NCBI RefSeq assembly: GCF_938046015.1
Contig: NZ_CALIXW010000045.1
Location: forward strand, 1 to 64,000
Length of the DNA: 64,000 bases
Source of the DNA: an uncultured Porphyromonas sp.
GTDB taxonomy: Bacteria > Bacteroidota > Bacteroidia > Bacteroidales > Porphyromonadaceae
Reading direction: 5' to 3'
Shown here: positions 53,088 through 62,622 of the stretch, in pieces
How the letters are laid out: every line of letters begins with the position of its first letter
How positions within the stretch are numbered: position 1 is the stretch's first letter
The notes under the pieces: model-generated
Seen by the model: only the letters and a program-made list of their open reading frames with translations
Databases searched by the model: none
Told to the model about the DNA's origin: nothing
Program-made: the position numbers and the translations under genes

Positions 53088-54239
53088 ATGTCCTTCTGGG
53101 GCTTCTTAGTCGAGAATATGCAGACGTTCTATTCCTTCACGGGAATGGCGAATGCAACGATGGGCCACCTCATCATGATCTTGGTGGGGCTGCTCTTCAT
53201 CTTCTTGGCGATTAAATACGAGTTCGAGCCCCTCCTGCTCATCCCCATTGGCTTCGGCATGCTCATCGGTAATATCCCGATGCAGCAGGGGATGCAGGTA
53301 GGTATCTACGAGGAAGGTTCGGTGCTGAATATCCTCTACCAGGGAGTACGACAGGGCTGGTATCCGCCCTTGATCTTCCTGGGGATCGGCGCCATGACCG
53401 ACTTCACCGCGCTCATCTCGAACCCGAAGCTCATGCTCGTCGGGGCTGCTGCGCAGGCTGGTATCTTCGCCGCCTACATGACAGCTCTGGCACTGGGCTT
53501 TACTCCCCCAGAGGCTGGTGCTATAGGCATCATCGGCGGGGCTGATGGCCCTACGGCTATCTTCCTCTCCAACCGCCTAGCGCCCCACCTACTCGGCGCG
53601 ATTGCTGTCTCGGCCTACTCCTACATGGCCCTCGTACCGGTGATCCAGCCCCCCTTCATGCGTCTACTGACGACCTCCAAGGAGCGCGTCATGCGTATGA
53701 AGCGCCCCCGCCAGGTCTCGCAGACGGAGAAGATCATCTTCCCCATCGCAGGACTGCTGCTCACCACGATGCTCGTCCCACCGGCGCTCCCTCTTCTAGG
53801 GATGCTCTTCTTCGGGAACCTGCTACGTGAGAGCGGCGTCACCAAGCGCCTGGCAGATACGGCTAAGGGGCCGCTCATCGACACCGTGACCATCCTCCTG
53901 GGGGTGACGGTCGGGGCCTCGACGCAGGCTACAGAGTTCCTCACGGGGAATTCGGTGCTGATCTTCGGACTCGGAGCCTTCTCCTTCGTCGTGGCCACCT
54001 GCTGCGGAGTCCTCTTTGTGAAGCTCTTCAACCTATTCCTCAAGCCAGAGAATAGGATCAACCCGCTTATCGGGAATGCCGGGGTCTCGGCAGTGCCCGA
54101 CTCGGCGCGCATCTCGCAGACGCTGGGCCTCGAGTATGACCCGACCAACTACCTCCTCATGCACGCCATGGGGCCCAACGTAGCTGGGGTCATCGGTTCG
54201 GCCGTCGCCGCGGGTATCCTCTTGAGCTTCCTCAGCTAG
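53088..54239 (+). CDS. mmdB: sodium-pumping decarboxylase beta subunit
   Basis: A 383-residue integral membrane protein of the OadB/MmdB family that decarboxylates carboxybiotin and exports sodium ions. About ten hydrophobic segments are visible. IGIIGGADGPTAIFLSNRLAPHLLGAIAVSAYSYMALVPVIQPP carries the conserved aspartate of the ion site, and HAMGPNVAGVIGSAVAAGILLS is the family C-terminus. It is the last gene of mmdA-D-E-C-B, giving the organism a sodium gradient from succinate-to-propionate fermentation. Confidence 0.95.
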   Translation: MSFWGFLVENMQTFYSFTGMANATMGHLIMILVGLLFIFLAIKYEFEPLLLIPIGFGMLIGNIPMQQGMQVGIYEEGSVLNILYQGVRQGWYPPLIFLGIGAMTDFTALISNPKLMLVGAAAQAGIFAAYMTALALGFTPPEAGAIGIIGGADGPTAIFLSNRLAPHLLGAIAVSAYSYMALVPVIQPPFMRLLTTSKERVMRMKRPRQVSQTEKIIFPIAGLLLTTMLVPPALPLLGMLFFGNLLRESGVTKRLADTAKGPLIDTVTILLGVTVGASTQATEFLTGNSVLIFGLGAFSFVVATCCGVLFVKLFNLFLKPENRINPLIGNAGVSAVPDSARISQTLGLEYDPTNYLLMHAMGPNVAGVIGSAVAAGILLSFLS

Positions 54240-54284
54240 ACCCCAGAGATAGCATATCCTCGCCACCCCATAGGTGCACAGAGT

Positions 54285-54323
54285 GTCCGCCTCTCCCTTA
54301 GCCTCGGCTAGGGAGGGGCGGAC
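54285..54323 (+). terminator. terminator of the mmd operon
   Basis: GTCCGCCTCTCCCTTAG (54285-54301) pairs with CTAGGGAGGGGCGGAC (54308-54323) with minor mismatch or bulge, followed by GCTGTATTATAGG. It lies 46 bases after mmdB. Confidence 0.8.
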
Positions 54324-54588
54324 GCTGTATTATAGGCTCAGCTGTAGCGCCCCTCTGTGCCCTCGCTTCGTCTGTGCCTAGCTATCCCTGAGGGAGCTAG
54401 CGGCTAGACTCCCCGCTGCTAAGCTCCTTGGGCGGGGGCGGGAAGGATGCAGCTCTTCTTTGCTTTAGTGCTAAGGAAGCTAGCGCCTTGCCCTTTCCCG
54501 AGGATCAGCCAGCGCTGAGGCTTCGGAGGCTAGGGCGGGCAGTCTCCGCGGGCGGGGAAAAGGCTTCGGCGTAAGCTCTCCGCCTTAT

Positions 54589-54676
54589 CCCGCTTCTCCG
54601 AGGGATATCCCTCAGCCTCGTGACGGACGTCCCTCAGCGGGCTGACTGGTATCCCTCAGAGTGCCTCCGTCTATAG
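54589..54676. repeat. 22-bp repeat array H (between mmdB and the yceI gene)
   Basis: In reverse orientation, CTCAG of each unit lies at 54611, 54633 and 54655, exactly 22 bases apart. The first unit contains the perfect palindrome GAGGGATATCCCTC (54600-54613). The array lies in the 691-base gap 54240-54930. The rest holds the mmd terminator and no gene that I can support; short Cys- and Lys-rich frames at 54713-54925 do not look like protein. Confidence 0.75.
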
Positions 54677-54930
54677 CCGCGCTTCGCTTGGGAGCCTAGG
54701 AGACTGGAGGAAGTGGACTTCTTCGTGATCCCGAGGGCAGAGGGCTGTGAGGCGTGGGCAAGGGATCAAGGCAACGCGACCAAGCGCTACGCTGCTTGTC
54801 CTGAGCCCTTCGGCAAAACAAAAGGCAAGGGAAAGGGGTTACTTATTCACCGCCCCAAGAACGGGACGCCTAAGAATTGGTATCGGTGCGGGCGCTGTCC
54901 GCACCACAGCATCACAAGGATATAAGGAAT

Positions 54931-55602
54931 ATGAAGTATCAGACGATTGCCCTGGCCGGGATCTTTGCGCTAGGGCTCAGCCTTGCCTCCTGCTCTGGCA
55001 GCAGCAAGGGTGAGGGAAGTGTAGCAGCTAGCGAAGCAGCTGCAGTCAGCGATGTAGCAGCGGAGTCTCTGGCGGTAGACTCTACGGCCTCGGCCCTTTC
55101 CTGGAAGGGCTTCAAGCCCGGCGGAGAGCACTACGGTAAGCTCCCCATCAGCGCGGGCCAGCTGGATATCAAGGATGATGTGCTGCATGGCGGCTACGTC
55201 ACCATCAAGATGAACGGTATCATCGTCGAAGACCTCAAGGCCGAGGAAGGTGGCGACAAGCTGAAGGCACACCTCGAGGGTGAGGACTTCTTCGACGTGG
55301 CGAAGTACCCCGAGGCTAAGTTCGAGCTGACGAACGTCCCCGCCGAAGGGCTCAAGATCGCCGACATCAAGGAGCTCAAGGGTAACCTGACGCTCAAGGA
55401 TGTGACGAAGAACATCACCATCCCCGTAGCCTCCATCCAGCGTGACGCCGCTACGGGCAAGTACAGCTTCACCAGCCAGACCTTCCGCATCAACCGCGCA
55501 GACTGGAACGTGAAGTACGGCTCCAAGAGCTTCTTCACTGGCCTCGGCGATAAGTTCATCAACGACGAGATTGAGCTGAGCTTCGTCCTCCAGACGCTCT
55601 AG
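54931..55602 (+). CDS. YceI-family lipoprotein
   Basis: A 223-residue lipoprotein with signal peptide and lipobox LSLASC. After a Ser/Ala/Glu linker (to about 55) comes a YceI-like lipocalin fold, which binds polyprenoid or similar lipids in characterised members. Landmarks are LSWKGFKPGGEHYGKLPISAGQL, HLEGEDFFDVAKYPEAKFEL, LKGNLTLKDVTKNITIPV and the C-terminal FINDEIELSFVLQ. I start at the ATG at 54931, where the signal peptide begins. It is a single gene followed by an 18-bp terminator stem. Confidence 0.9.
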   Translation: MKYQTIALAGIFALGLSLASCSGSSKGEGSVAASEAAAVSDVAAESLAVDSTASALSWKGFKPGGEHYGKLPISAGQLDIKDDVLHGGYVTIKMNGIIVEDLKAEEGGDKLKAHLEGEDFFDVAKYPEAKFELTNVPAEGLKIADIKELKGNLTLKDVTKNITIPVASIQRDAATGKYSFTSQTFRINRADWNVKYGSKSFFTGLGDKFINDEIELSFVLQTL

Positions 55603-55634
55603 CCCCTCCCTGCGGCTGCGACCGCACACTAAGG

Positions 55635-55675
55635 CAAATAGCCCCAGCACCGCGACTCGGTGCTGGGGCTATTTG
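55635..55675. terminator. terminator between yceI and the trpB pseudogene
   Basis: An 18-bp perfect stem: CAAATAGCCCCAGCACCG (55635-55652) pairs with 55658-55675. It sits 32 bases after the YceI-family stop and 76 beyond the convergent trpB remnant, so it may serve both. Confidence 0.88.
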
Positions 55676-55751
55676 CTTGAGCTGGCTTGGCTCCCTAGAG
55701 CTAGCGAAGTAGTGCCTTGGGCGCCTAGCTAGAGTGGATTAGCTGTGGAGG

Positions 55752-57113
55752 CTAGTCGAGGGGCTCCAGCCCCTTGGCGATCTCTTCGTCCTGAAGGGTG
55801 TAGTTCACCAGGTCGCCCGAGAGGTACTTGTCGTAGGCAGCCATGTCGATGAGCCCATGACTGGAGAGGTTGAAGAGGATGACCTTCGCCTCCCCCGTCT
55901 CGGTGCACTTCTTCGCCTCACGGATCGCCACCGCTATAGCATGGCAGCTCTCGGGGGCGGGAATAATGCCCTCGGTCTTGGCGAAGAGTATCCCCGCCTC
56001 GAAGCTCTCGATCTAGGGGATGTCCACCGCCTCGACATAGCCATCGCGCAGGAGCTGCGAGACGATGACGCCAGCACCGTGGTAGCGCAGTCCGCCCGCA
56101 TGGATGTTGGCGGGCTTGAAGTCGTGTCCCAGCGTGTACATCGGTAGCAGCGGCGTGTAGCCCGCCTCGTCGCCGAAGTCGTAGGCGAACTTGCCCTTTG
56201 TCAGCTTGGGGCAGGAGGCGGGCTCGGCTGCGATGTAGCGGCGGCGCTGGCCTCCTCGGAGCTCGTGGCGGAGGAAAGGGAAGCAAAGGCCACCGAAGTT
56301 CGATCCGCCGCCGAAGCAGCCGATGAGGATATCGGGATCTTCGCCTGCGAGGGCCATCTGCTTCTCGGCCTCGAGCCCGATGACCGTCTGGTGGAGCGTC
56401 ACGTGGTTGAGTACCGAGCCGAGCGTGTACTTGCAGTCGGGCGTCGTGCGTGCTAGCTCGATGGCCTCGGAGATCGCTGTCCCGAGCGAGCCCTGATGAT
56501 GGGGCTGCGTGGTGAGGATGTCCTTGCCCGCGCGGGTAGACATGGAGGGCGAGGGCGTGACCTGGGCGCCGAAGGTCTGCATGATGCTGCGGCGGTAGGG
56601 CTTCTGCTCGTAGCTGATCTTGACCTGATAGACTGCGGCCTCCAGCCCGAAGACGCTCGCAGCGTAGGACAGCGCTGTCCCCCACTGCCCCGCACCCGTC
56701 TCGGTGGTGACGTTTTTGACGCCCTCCTGGCGGCAGTAGTAGGCCTGGGGCAGGGCGGAGTTCAGCTTGTGCGAGCCTACGGGGCTGACGCTCTCGTTCT
56801 TGAAGTAGATGTGCGCGGGCGTCCCGAGGGCCTCCTCTAGGGCGTAGGCACGCACAAGCGGGGTGCAGCGATAGTTCTTGTAGCGCTCGCGCACCTCCTC
56901 GGGGATGTCGATCCAGGCGTCGGTATCATTGCACTCCTGGCGGCAGAGCTCCTCGGCGAAGATGGAGTAGAGGTCCTCGGCCTTGAGGGGCTGCTTGGTG
57001 GCAGGGTGTAGGGGAGGCAGGGGCTTATTGGGGAGCTCCGCGAGGATGTTGTACTATTGGCGCGGCAGCTCGCTCTCGGGGAGGAGGTAGCGCTTGATGC
57101 GTTCGTTCGTCAT
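55752..57113 (-). pseudogene. tryptophan synthase beta-like gene (TrpB2 type) with two in-frame amber codons
   Basis: The frame from ATG at 57113 to TAG at 55752-55754 is 454 codons without any shift and reads as a TrpB2-type tryptophan synthase beta chain. PVGSHKLNSA carries the PLP lysine, and TETGAGQWGTAL, GCFGGGSNFGGL and KTEGIIPAPES are all present. Codon 20 (57054-57056) is TAG where relatives have tryptophan in ELPRQWYN. Codon 367 (56013-56015) is TAG where relatives have glutamine before IESFEAGILFAKTEG. Both are single transitions (TGG and CAG to TAG). TAG is the main stop in this window, so the gene is most likely inactive. The longest open part is 56013-56894. Confidence 0.85.
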
Positions 57114-57297
57114 AGGATACAGGGGATACTATAGTTGAATACGGTCCTCTGGTCTGGGAGGAGCCCCAAGGAACGAGAGGCGCGCTGTGCGGAGGAGGGG
57201 GCTCCTTAGCTGCTGGAGCGCTGAGGAGGATGCTTGAGGCCTAGGCGAGGGAGCGATGTGACGGCTGTCCTTGGCTAGCCTCAAGGGAGCGATACGA

Positions 57298-57356
57298 CTT
57301 TTGCCGAGAAGTAAGGCTAGGCTCCGAGGCGCCCTGCGCTTACTTGTCGGCAAAAG
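57298..57356. repeat. long inverted repeat upstream of the trpB pseudogene
   Basis: CTTTTGCCGAGAAGTAAG (57298-57315) and CTTACTTGTCGGCAAAAG (57339-57356) form an 18-bp inverted repeat with one mismatch and a 23-base loop. It lies between the sialidase terminator and the trpB remnant. Its role is unknown. The rest of the 308-base gap (57114-57421) holds only this and the terminator. Confidence 0.6.
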
Positions 57357-57360
57357 GGAG

Positions 57361-57393
57361 AGGCGCGCCGTGTAGGTGATGCACGGCGCGCCT
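57361..57393 (-). terminator. terminator of the dpp3-sialidase transcript
   Basis: AGGCGCGCCGTG (57361-57372) pairs perfectly with CACGGCGCGCCT (57382-57393). On the minus strand CTCCCTTTT follows. It lies 29 bases beyond the sialidase stop. Confidence 0.85.
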
Positions 57394-57421
57394 CCCTAGA
57401 GGTAAGAGATGTGGGGGAGGG

Positions 57422-59716
57422 CTAGCGCTGGTGCTTCTTGCCCTTGCGGATCCAGTCGAGGGAGACGCGGGTGAAGTAGATGTCGAAGCCGGGACGATCA
57501 TTCTCCTCGCTGATGATCCCTAGTGTGCCGTCCTCGAGGATGACGACCTCGCTGTAGACGGCCTCACCGCGGCAGAGCTCGCGCGAGTAGCCCCAGGTCT
57601 TGCCTTCGTCCTCGCTGAGGAAGATACGCAGGTGGTCACGCGTGGGGCTGGTAGGTAAGGTGTGCAGCAGCAGGTGGCTGCCCTTGCTGGAGCCTACAGG
57701 AGCGTAGCGCGTGAGGGCGGCGTTACAGGAATTGCCCTTCAGCTCGGGCCAGGTGGCAGGTGCCGTCCAGGTGAGGCCGCCGTCGCGAGAGCGGACGAAG
57801 GTGCGCTCGTTGGCTCCGCCCGCGCGGTTGCGGCTCGAGACGAGGAGCGATCCGTCGGAGAGCTCGATGACCTTAGCCTCGTCGCCGTTGCTACGTACGA
57901 TGGGTGAGCTATGCCAGCTCTTGCCCTGGTCGTCGGAGTAGACGAGCACGTTGTCCATCTGCCCACCCCAGTTAGCGCCCATGCGCATAGCGGCGACGAA
58001 CATGATGCGGCCCTTGCTGGTGATGATCCCATTGCCCGAGCCGAAGAAGCCACCATAGGGGAAGCGGTCGGTGTAGACCTCGCTGGAGATCTCACGCACG
58101 GGCTCCCAGCTGCGGCCGCCGTCCGTGCTCTTGGTGGCGTACATCTGTAGGGGCTTGGAGGCCTGACTGGGGTAGTTCCACAGTCCCGAGCCGCTGACCA
58201 TGACCATGTAGATATTCTTGCCATCGGTGGCCATAGCGGCGTCGCCGAAGCCCTGTTCGGGGCGTCCCTTAGCTACCGTCGTGGGGGCACTCCAGGTCTT
58301 GCCGCCGTCCTGGCTGTGCTTGACCTCGATGTCGATGTCCTCGGGCAGGTCGTACTCACTGTTCTTACGCTTGTCGATGCTCGCCACGAGGGTGCCGTCG
58401 TTGAGGCGGATGATGCCTGGGATACGGTAGTGAGCGGAGTGGTTCTCCCCTGGCGTCCAGATGAGGCTGCGCTGCAGGACGATGCCGTAGCTGTGCACTG
58501 CGGCCAGTGCCTCGGGGGCGAAGGGCTGCCGACCCGTGCCGAGGCTGATGGCGTGGAGCTTGACCTGCAGCTCGTTGCCCTCCTTCGCCTCGTCTGCGAT
58601 GTCGGCTACGACCCAGAGCTTGGTGCCGCTGGTGAGCTGTGCGCCGCGGCCTACGGGCGTGAGGGAGACGAACTGATTATCCTTGACCGTCCCGACGGCA
58701 AGGAGCTGCCCCGGGCTGCGTGGGTCGAAGCGATCAAGATTATCTGTGGCGTAGAGCTTGAGCTGCTTGATGTCGCTGAGCGCTGTCGTCCCCGTGAGGT
58801 CGAGCTGCAGCTGGTGGAGCGGCTGGGGCTTCCTTAGGCCGAGGTTGAAGCTGAAGATAGGCTGATCCTTGCCGCGGCCTACGAGGGAGGCGTTATTCAC
58901 GTACTCGCGGTAGCTGGCGACCTCAGGGTGCTGGGTCTTCGTGCCGAAGCCGATGAGCTCGGCCGTGTGGCGTCCTGTCGCGTCGGTGATCTGGCTGGCC
59001 CCTGCCTGATAGCCATCGAAGTCGAAGGCCGCTACCAGCCCTGGAGTGCGTGCGGCGATGCGCTCGGTGCGTCCGTCGCGCTTGATCTCCTCGGCGCTAA
59101 GGGCGCGCTTGTAGAAGCGGATGTTGTCGAGCTTGCCGCCGAAGAAGGCCGTCGCCTTGCCCGCAGCACGTCCCGCGCCCAGGAGCACGGGTAGGCCATT
59201 GGCGCTCGACCAGCCCTCTATGTCCTTGTCACTGCCCACGCGCTGCAGCTGCCCGTCTATGTAGAGCTGCATGCGCCTCTGGCTGCGGTCGACGACCCAG
59301 GCTACGTGGTGCCAGCTGCGGAGCTCGCGCCGCAGGAGCGCATCGCCTGCCCAGGCGTTGAGCGAGTGGGCGTAGCCGCCCGTCTGGTCGGGGGTGGAGA
59401 CGCCGAAGAAGTCCTTGGCGACGTTCTTCAGACCTAGGAGTTCGTAGCCGCTCTTGTCGCCCTCCTTGAGCTGCGTGTCCCGTCGGGAGACGAGGCGCTG
59501 GCCTGAGGCGTAGGTGATGGTGCGGTCCCCCGATAGGTAGAGGCAGATCGTATAGCTGTCCGTAGGACTGATGTCGAAGTCGGCATGAGCGGGCACCGAG
59601 AGGTGGTCGCCGAAGCCATCCAGCTCGATATAGCTGCGGTGTGGAATCTGTGCGGCCACGGGGAAGGCGAGGGCACTCCCTAGGGCGAGGGTGATAAGCT
59701 GCTTGGTGTACTTCAT
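57422..59716 (-). CDS. exo-alpha-sialidase (GH33) with N-terminal lectin-like domain
   Basis: A 764-residue secreted sialidase expected to release terminal sialic acid from host glycans. The signal peptide ends at VAAQ. A concanavalin/LamG-like domain fills residues about 25-215, and a BNR-associated N-terminal domain about 255-415. The catalytic propeller starts with the arginine of the RIP motif (R431, HYRIPGIIRLNDGTL). Five Asp boxes are visible: SQDGGKTW, STDGGRSW, SDDQGKSW, SRDGGLTW and SEDEGKTW. No T9SS sorting domain is present, so export is by Sec to the periplasm or outer surface by another route. It lies 35 bases after the dpp3 stop. Confidence 0.92.
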   Translation of the reverse strand: MKYTKQLITLALGSALAFPVAAQIPHRSYIELDGFGDHLSVPAHADFDISPTDSYTICLYLSGDRTITYASGQRLVSRRDTQLKEGDKSGYELLGLKNVAKDFFGVSTPDQTGGYAHSLNAWAGDALLRRELRSWHHVAWVVDRSQRRMQLYIDGQLQRVGSDKDIEGWSSANGLPVLLGAGRAAGKATAFFGGKLDNIRFYKRALSAEEIKRDGRTERIAARTPGLVAAFDFDGYQAGASQITDATGRHTAELIGFGTKTQHPEVASYREYVNNASLVGRGKDQPIFSFNLGLRKPQPLHQLQLDLTGTTALSDIKQLKLYATDNLDRFDPRSPGQLLAVGTVKDNQFVSLTPVGRGAQLTSGTKLWVVADIADEAKEGNELQVKLHAISLGTGRQPFAPEALAAVHSYGIVLQRSLIWTPGENHSAHYRIPGIIRLNDGTLVASIDKRKNSEYDLPEDIDIEVKHSQDGGKTWSAPTTVAKGRPEQGFGDAAMATDGKNIYMVMVSGSGLWNYPSQASKPLQMYATKSTDGGRSWEPVREISSEVYTDRFPYGGFFGSGNGIITSKGRIMFVAAMRMGANWGGQMDNVLVYSDDQGKSWHSSPIVRSNGDEAKVIELSDGSLLVSSRNRAGGANERTFVRSRDGGLTWTAPATWPELKGNSCNAALTRYAPVGSSKGSHLLLHTLPTSPTRDHLRIFLSEDEGKTWGYSRELCRGEAVYSEVVILEDGTLGIISEENDRPGFDIYFTRVSLDWIRKGKKHQR

Positions 59717-59751
59717 CTGTCTATGGGTATAGTGGTGTTAGTGTTCTTTTC

Positions 59752-62460
59752 TCAGGAGAAGGACTCCAGCTCGAAGCGTAGGTCGTCGGCGAACTCGCGC
59801 TGTACGGCCGAGCTGCTCTCAGCCCATTGGGCGAGGGCCTCCGAGGCAAGGAGCTCCGTGCGGAGCGCCTCATCGCTGCGTCCCCAGCGCTTGAGCATCA
59901 GCAGGGCGGCACGCTGTAGCGGTGTGGGGTAGGGGAGCTCTTCGTCGGAGAGTAGCTCCAGCGTCTCCCGCAGCAGGAGGCGGCGCTGCGCCTCGGAGCT
60001 GATCGCGAAGCCACGGGTGAACTGCCGTGCAAGGATGGTGAAGCCCAGCGGCAGCAGGTCCTCCCAGCGCTGGGCGCGTGGCGTGAGGATCCAGTCCAGC
60101 GCCCAGTAGGGTGCCTCGGGATGGCGGTCGAAGAGGTGCTTAGCCAGGTAGTCGCGTAGCTCGGGATTGGCGAAGGTCGTCCGTCCCAGTGTGGAGGCCT
60201 CCTCGTAGCTAAGGGCCTCGACGGGGTAGATGAGCTGGCCGATGATCTTCAGCTCGCGTACGTCGCGGCTGAGGATATAGCGTGCTAGAGCGGCGTCCTG
60301 AGGTAGGCGGGCACTGAGGCGAAGGATATGATCGAGCGTGATGCCGAAGTTGATCCCGTAGTAGAGCCCCTTGCTGCGCATCGAGCTGGCGACCTGTCCG
60401 TCCATGGCGTGGCGCAGCTGTCCGCGTAGCTCCTTGGCTAGGGCGAGCGTGGCGTCAGAGGGCTCGGGCTGCTGCAGCTCGTAGGTGCCGACGGGGTCCT
60501 CGGTGAGGGTGCTGTACTCCTCCGAGTAGCGGAGCATCTGCTCGGCATAGCCCTCGTCGTAGTGCGCCAGGACGTCGCTGATACCGCCCTCGGCATCGTA
60601 GACGAGCTCGAGGCGGGGATTGACGAAGCCCTTGTAGGGGGCGATGTCGAGCTGGGCGTAGCGCTCGAGGATCTCGGCATGCATCGTGGGCTCGACCTCT
60701 ACGGCATAGCGCTCCACGAGGGCACGGCCTGCGGGCTGGTCGCCCTCGCTCTTGATGCGCTGCACCTCAGCCAGCAGCTCGGCGATGATGGGCCTTAGGG
60801 CGGCATAGTCATGTATGCGGAGCTCGAGCCCCTCGAGGCTCAGGGCACCGATAGCCTCCCCACGCTCTAGGACGTAGCGGGCGATGAGGGCACGATTGCG
60901 CATGTGAGCCTCCTCGAGCTGATGCCCTGGGCGTATGCGCACCAGCTGCGTGATGAGTCCATTCAGTAGGTAGCGGTAGTAGCAAGCCTTGTAGGCCTCC
61001 CCGTCGGGCAGCAGGCCGAGCTCGATGAGGTGTTCGTCCGCCATGTAGTAGAGGGCGAAGAGATCGGCGCGTGCCTCCTCCAGCGTCGAGTGGTAGGCGC
61101 CGAGGGCCTCGGGGCTGACGCCCTCCAGTAGACGCCCTGAGCCGTGGCCGAGGCATTCGTGTAGGTCGGTGTGCAGCTGCTCTGTCGTGCCCTCGTAGCG
61201 CTTCAGCAGCGCCAGCGTCTCGGCGTCGTGGACGAAGGCCTCCGTCAGTCCGCTGTGCTCCGAGGCGATCTCGTAGGCGCTGTGGATGTTCTCTATGGTC
61301 ACGGACTTGGAGCCGTATTCGGCGCGTATCCAGTCTGCATTGGGGAGGTTGATCCCTATGGGTGTGGCGGGGTAGGAGTCCCCTGCGAGCATAGCCACAG
61401 AGACGACGGTAGCGGAGACACCGCGGGGCGACTCCTTGCGGAAGCGTGGGTCGATGGGCGCATGGGCCTCGAACCATCCCGCCTCCTGGCAGATCTTCGC
61501 CGTGCGCTTGCTCGCCTCTTCGTGGCGTATATGCACGAGGCTCTCCCACATCCCCTTCATGCCGAGCGGATCGGTGTAGACCTCGGTGAAGCCGTTGATG
61601 AAGTCTACCTGGGGTGCCGTGTCGGCCACCCAGCTAATGCAGTAGTCATTGTAGGCGGAGAGCTCGCCCGTCTTGTAGTACTGCAGTAGATGCAGGATGC
61701 TCTGTCGCTGCTCCTCACTCTCGCAGTAGGCCAGCGCACTCTTCAGGTGCCCCGAGATGCACTCTAGGGCGCTGCCGTAGAGCCCGCCGACGCGGTAGAC
61801 TTCCTCGTAGAGCCGGCCGTCCTCGGTACGGGAGAGGCGGCTATTGAGCCCGAGCGAAGGCGGTGCGGCGGCCTCGCGTTCGCTGAGCTCGGCATAGGCC
61901 TCCCGATAGAAGCGCTCGGCCTCGGACTGCTTGATGCCCGGGGCGTAGAAGTTCGCCGACGAGGCCGCCAGCAGATCCTCGGCACCGGTCTGTACGGTGC
62001 GCTTGGGGGCGATGGTGGGGTCGAAGATCAGCTCCAGCAGCTCCGTGAGCTCCTTGCCGCGGAAGCGCAGCAGCTGGCCCGTCTCCTCCTGCACCTCGTT
62101 GAGCGCCTCGGTGAGGAAGCTACGGCTGAAGTGCGGCTCGAACTTCTCCGAGCCGTAGTGATGATGTATGCCCGAGGAGAACCACAGACGGAAGAGGTAT
62201 TCCTCTAGGCCGCGGAAGTCGGCCGTCGTGCGCTCGCCGCTGTAGTGGCGGTAGATACCCTCGAGGAGCGCGCGCAGGCGAAGGCTGTGCCGTCCATTCT
62301 GATCGAAGGCGATGTCTCGCCCCGCCAGAGCTGCCTGGCTGAGGTGATAGACGAAGAGCTTACGCTCCAGAGGCAGCGCCTCGAAGCCTGGGATCGTGTA
62401 GCGTAGGATCTCTATATCGGCGAAGCGTGTGACGCTCGCCCCATGTGCTGGATGATGCAT
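59752..62460 (-). CDS. dipeptidyl peptidase III (family M49)
   Basis: A 902-residue zinc peptidase that removes N-terminal dipeptides. The M49 motif HECLGH lies at residues 434-439 (LHECLGHGSGRL) and the third ligand in EEARADLFALYYM. The N-terminal lobe (LRYTIPGFEALPLERKLFVYHLSQA) and GINLPNADWIRAEYGSKSVTIENI are conserved. It is longer than the eukaryotic enzyme (about 730) and resembles the Bacteroides form; the C-terminal 200 residues look ARM/HEAT-like. I start at the ATG at 62460; the longer frame begins with TTG. No signal peptide is obvious. A promoter box lies at 62537-62544. Confidence 0.9.
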   Translation of the reverse strand: MHHPAHGASVTRFADIEILRYTIPGFEALPLERKLFVYHLSQAALAGRDIAFDQNGRHSLRLRALLEGIYRHYSGERTTADFRGLEEYLFRLWFSSGIHHHYGSEKFEPHFSRSFLTEALNEVQEETGQLLRFRGKELTELLELIFDPTIAPKRTVQTGAEDLLAASSANFYAPGIKQSEAERFYREAYAELSEREAAAPPSLGLNSRLSRTEDGRLYEEVYRVGGLYGSALECISGHLKSALAYCESEEQRQSILHLLQYYKTGELSAYNDYCISWVADTAPQVDFINGFTEVYTDPLGMKGMWESLVHIRHEEASKRTAKICQEAGWFEAHAPIDPRFRKESPRGVSATVVSVAMLAGDSYPATPIGINLPNADWIRAEYGSKSVTIENIHSAYEIASEHSGLTEAFVHDAETLALLKRYEGTTEQLHTDLHECLGHGSGRLLEGVSPEALGAYHSTLEEARADLFALYYMADEHLIELGLLPDGEAYKACYYRYLLNGLITQLVRIRPGHQLEEAHMRNRALIARYVLERGEAIGALSLEGLELRIHDYAALRPIIAELLAEVQRIKSEGDQPAGRALVERYAVEVEPTMHAEILERYAQLDIAPYKGFVNPRLELVYDAEGGISDVLAHYDEGYAEQMLRYSEEYSTLTEDPVGTYELQQPEPSDATLALAKELRGQLRHAMDGQVASSMRSKGLYYGINFGITLDHILRLSARLPQDAALARYILSRDVRELKIIGQLIYPVEALSYEEASTLGRTTFANPELRDYLAKHLFDRHPEAPYWALDWILTPRAQRWEDLLPLGFTILARQFTRGFAISSEAQRRLLLRETLELLSDEELPYPTPLQRAALLMLKRWGRSDEALRTELLASEALAQWAESSSAVQREFADDLRFELESFS

Positions 62461-62536
62461 TGTCTGTGCTGATGTTTGTAGTCTCCCAGCGCACTCGTCT
62501 GCGCAGGGATGAGGCCTGGCTGAGGGCCGCGTTACG

Positions 62537-62544
62537 CAAAGATA
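62537..62544 (-). promoter_or_regulatory. -7 box of the dpp3-sialidase transcript
   Basis: The minus strand reads TATCTTTG, matching TAnnTTTG, with the start of transcription expected near 62530, about 70 bases before the dpp3 ATG. No TTTG at -33. Confidence 0.6.
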
Positions 62545-62622
62545 AGCCAATAAGCCGAGCCACGCCCTTAGGCCGCTGTCGCACCTCGCTCCCCGTCCCG
62601 ACAGCTCCCTCGCGCGCGCCTT

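Noticed and set aside
54713..55013. Short frames upstream of the YceI-family gene
   Set aside because: Composition unlike protein and overlap with the well-supported signal peptide start at 54931.
55752..57113. Recoded amber (pyrrolysine-like) gene
   Set aside because: TAG ends about two thirds of the genes here and the replaced residues are Trp and Gln, so a general recoding is not supported.
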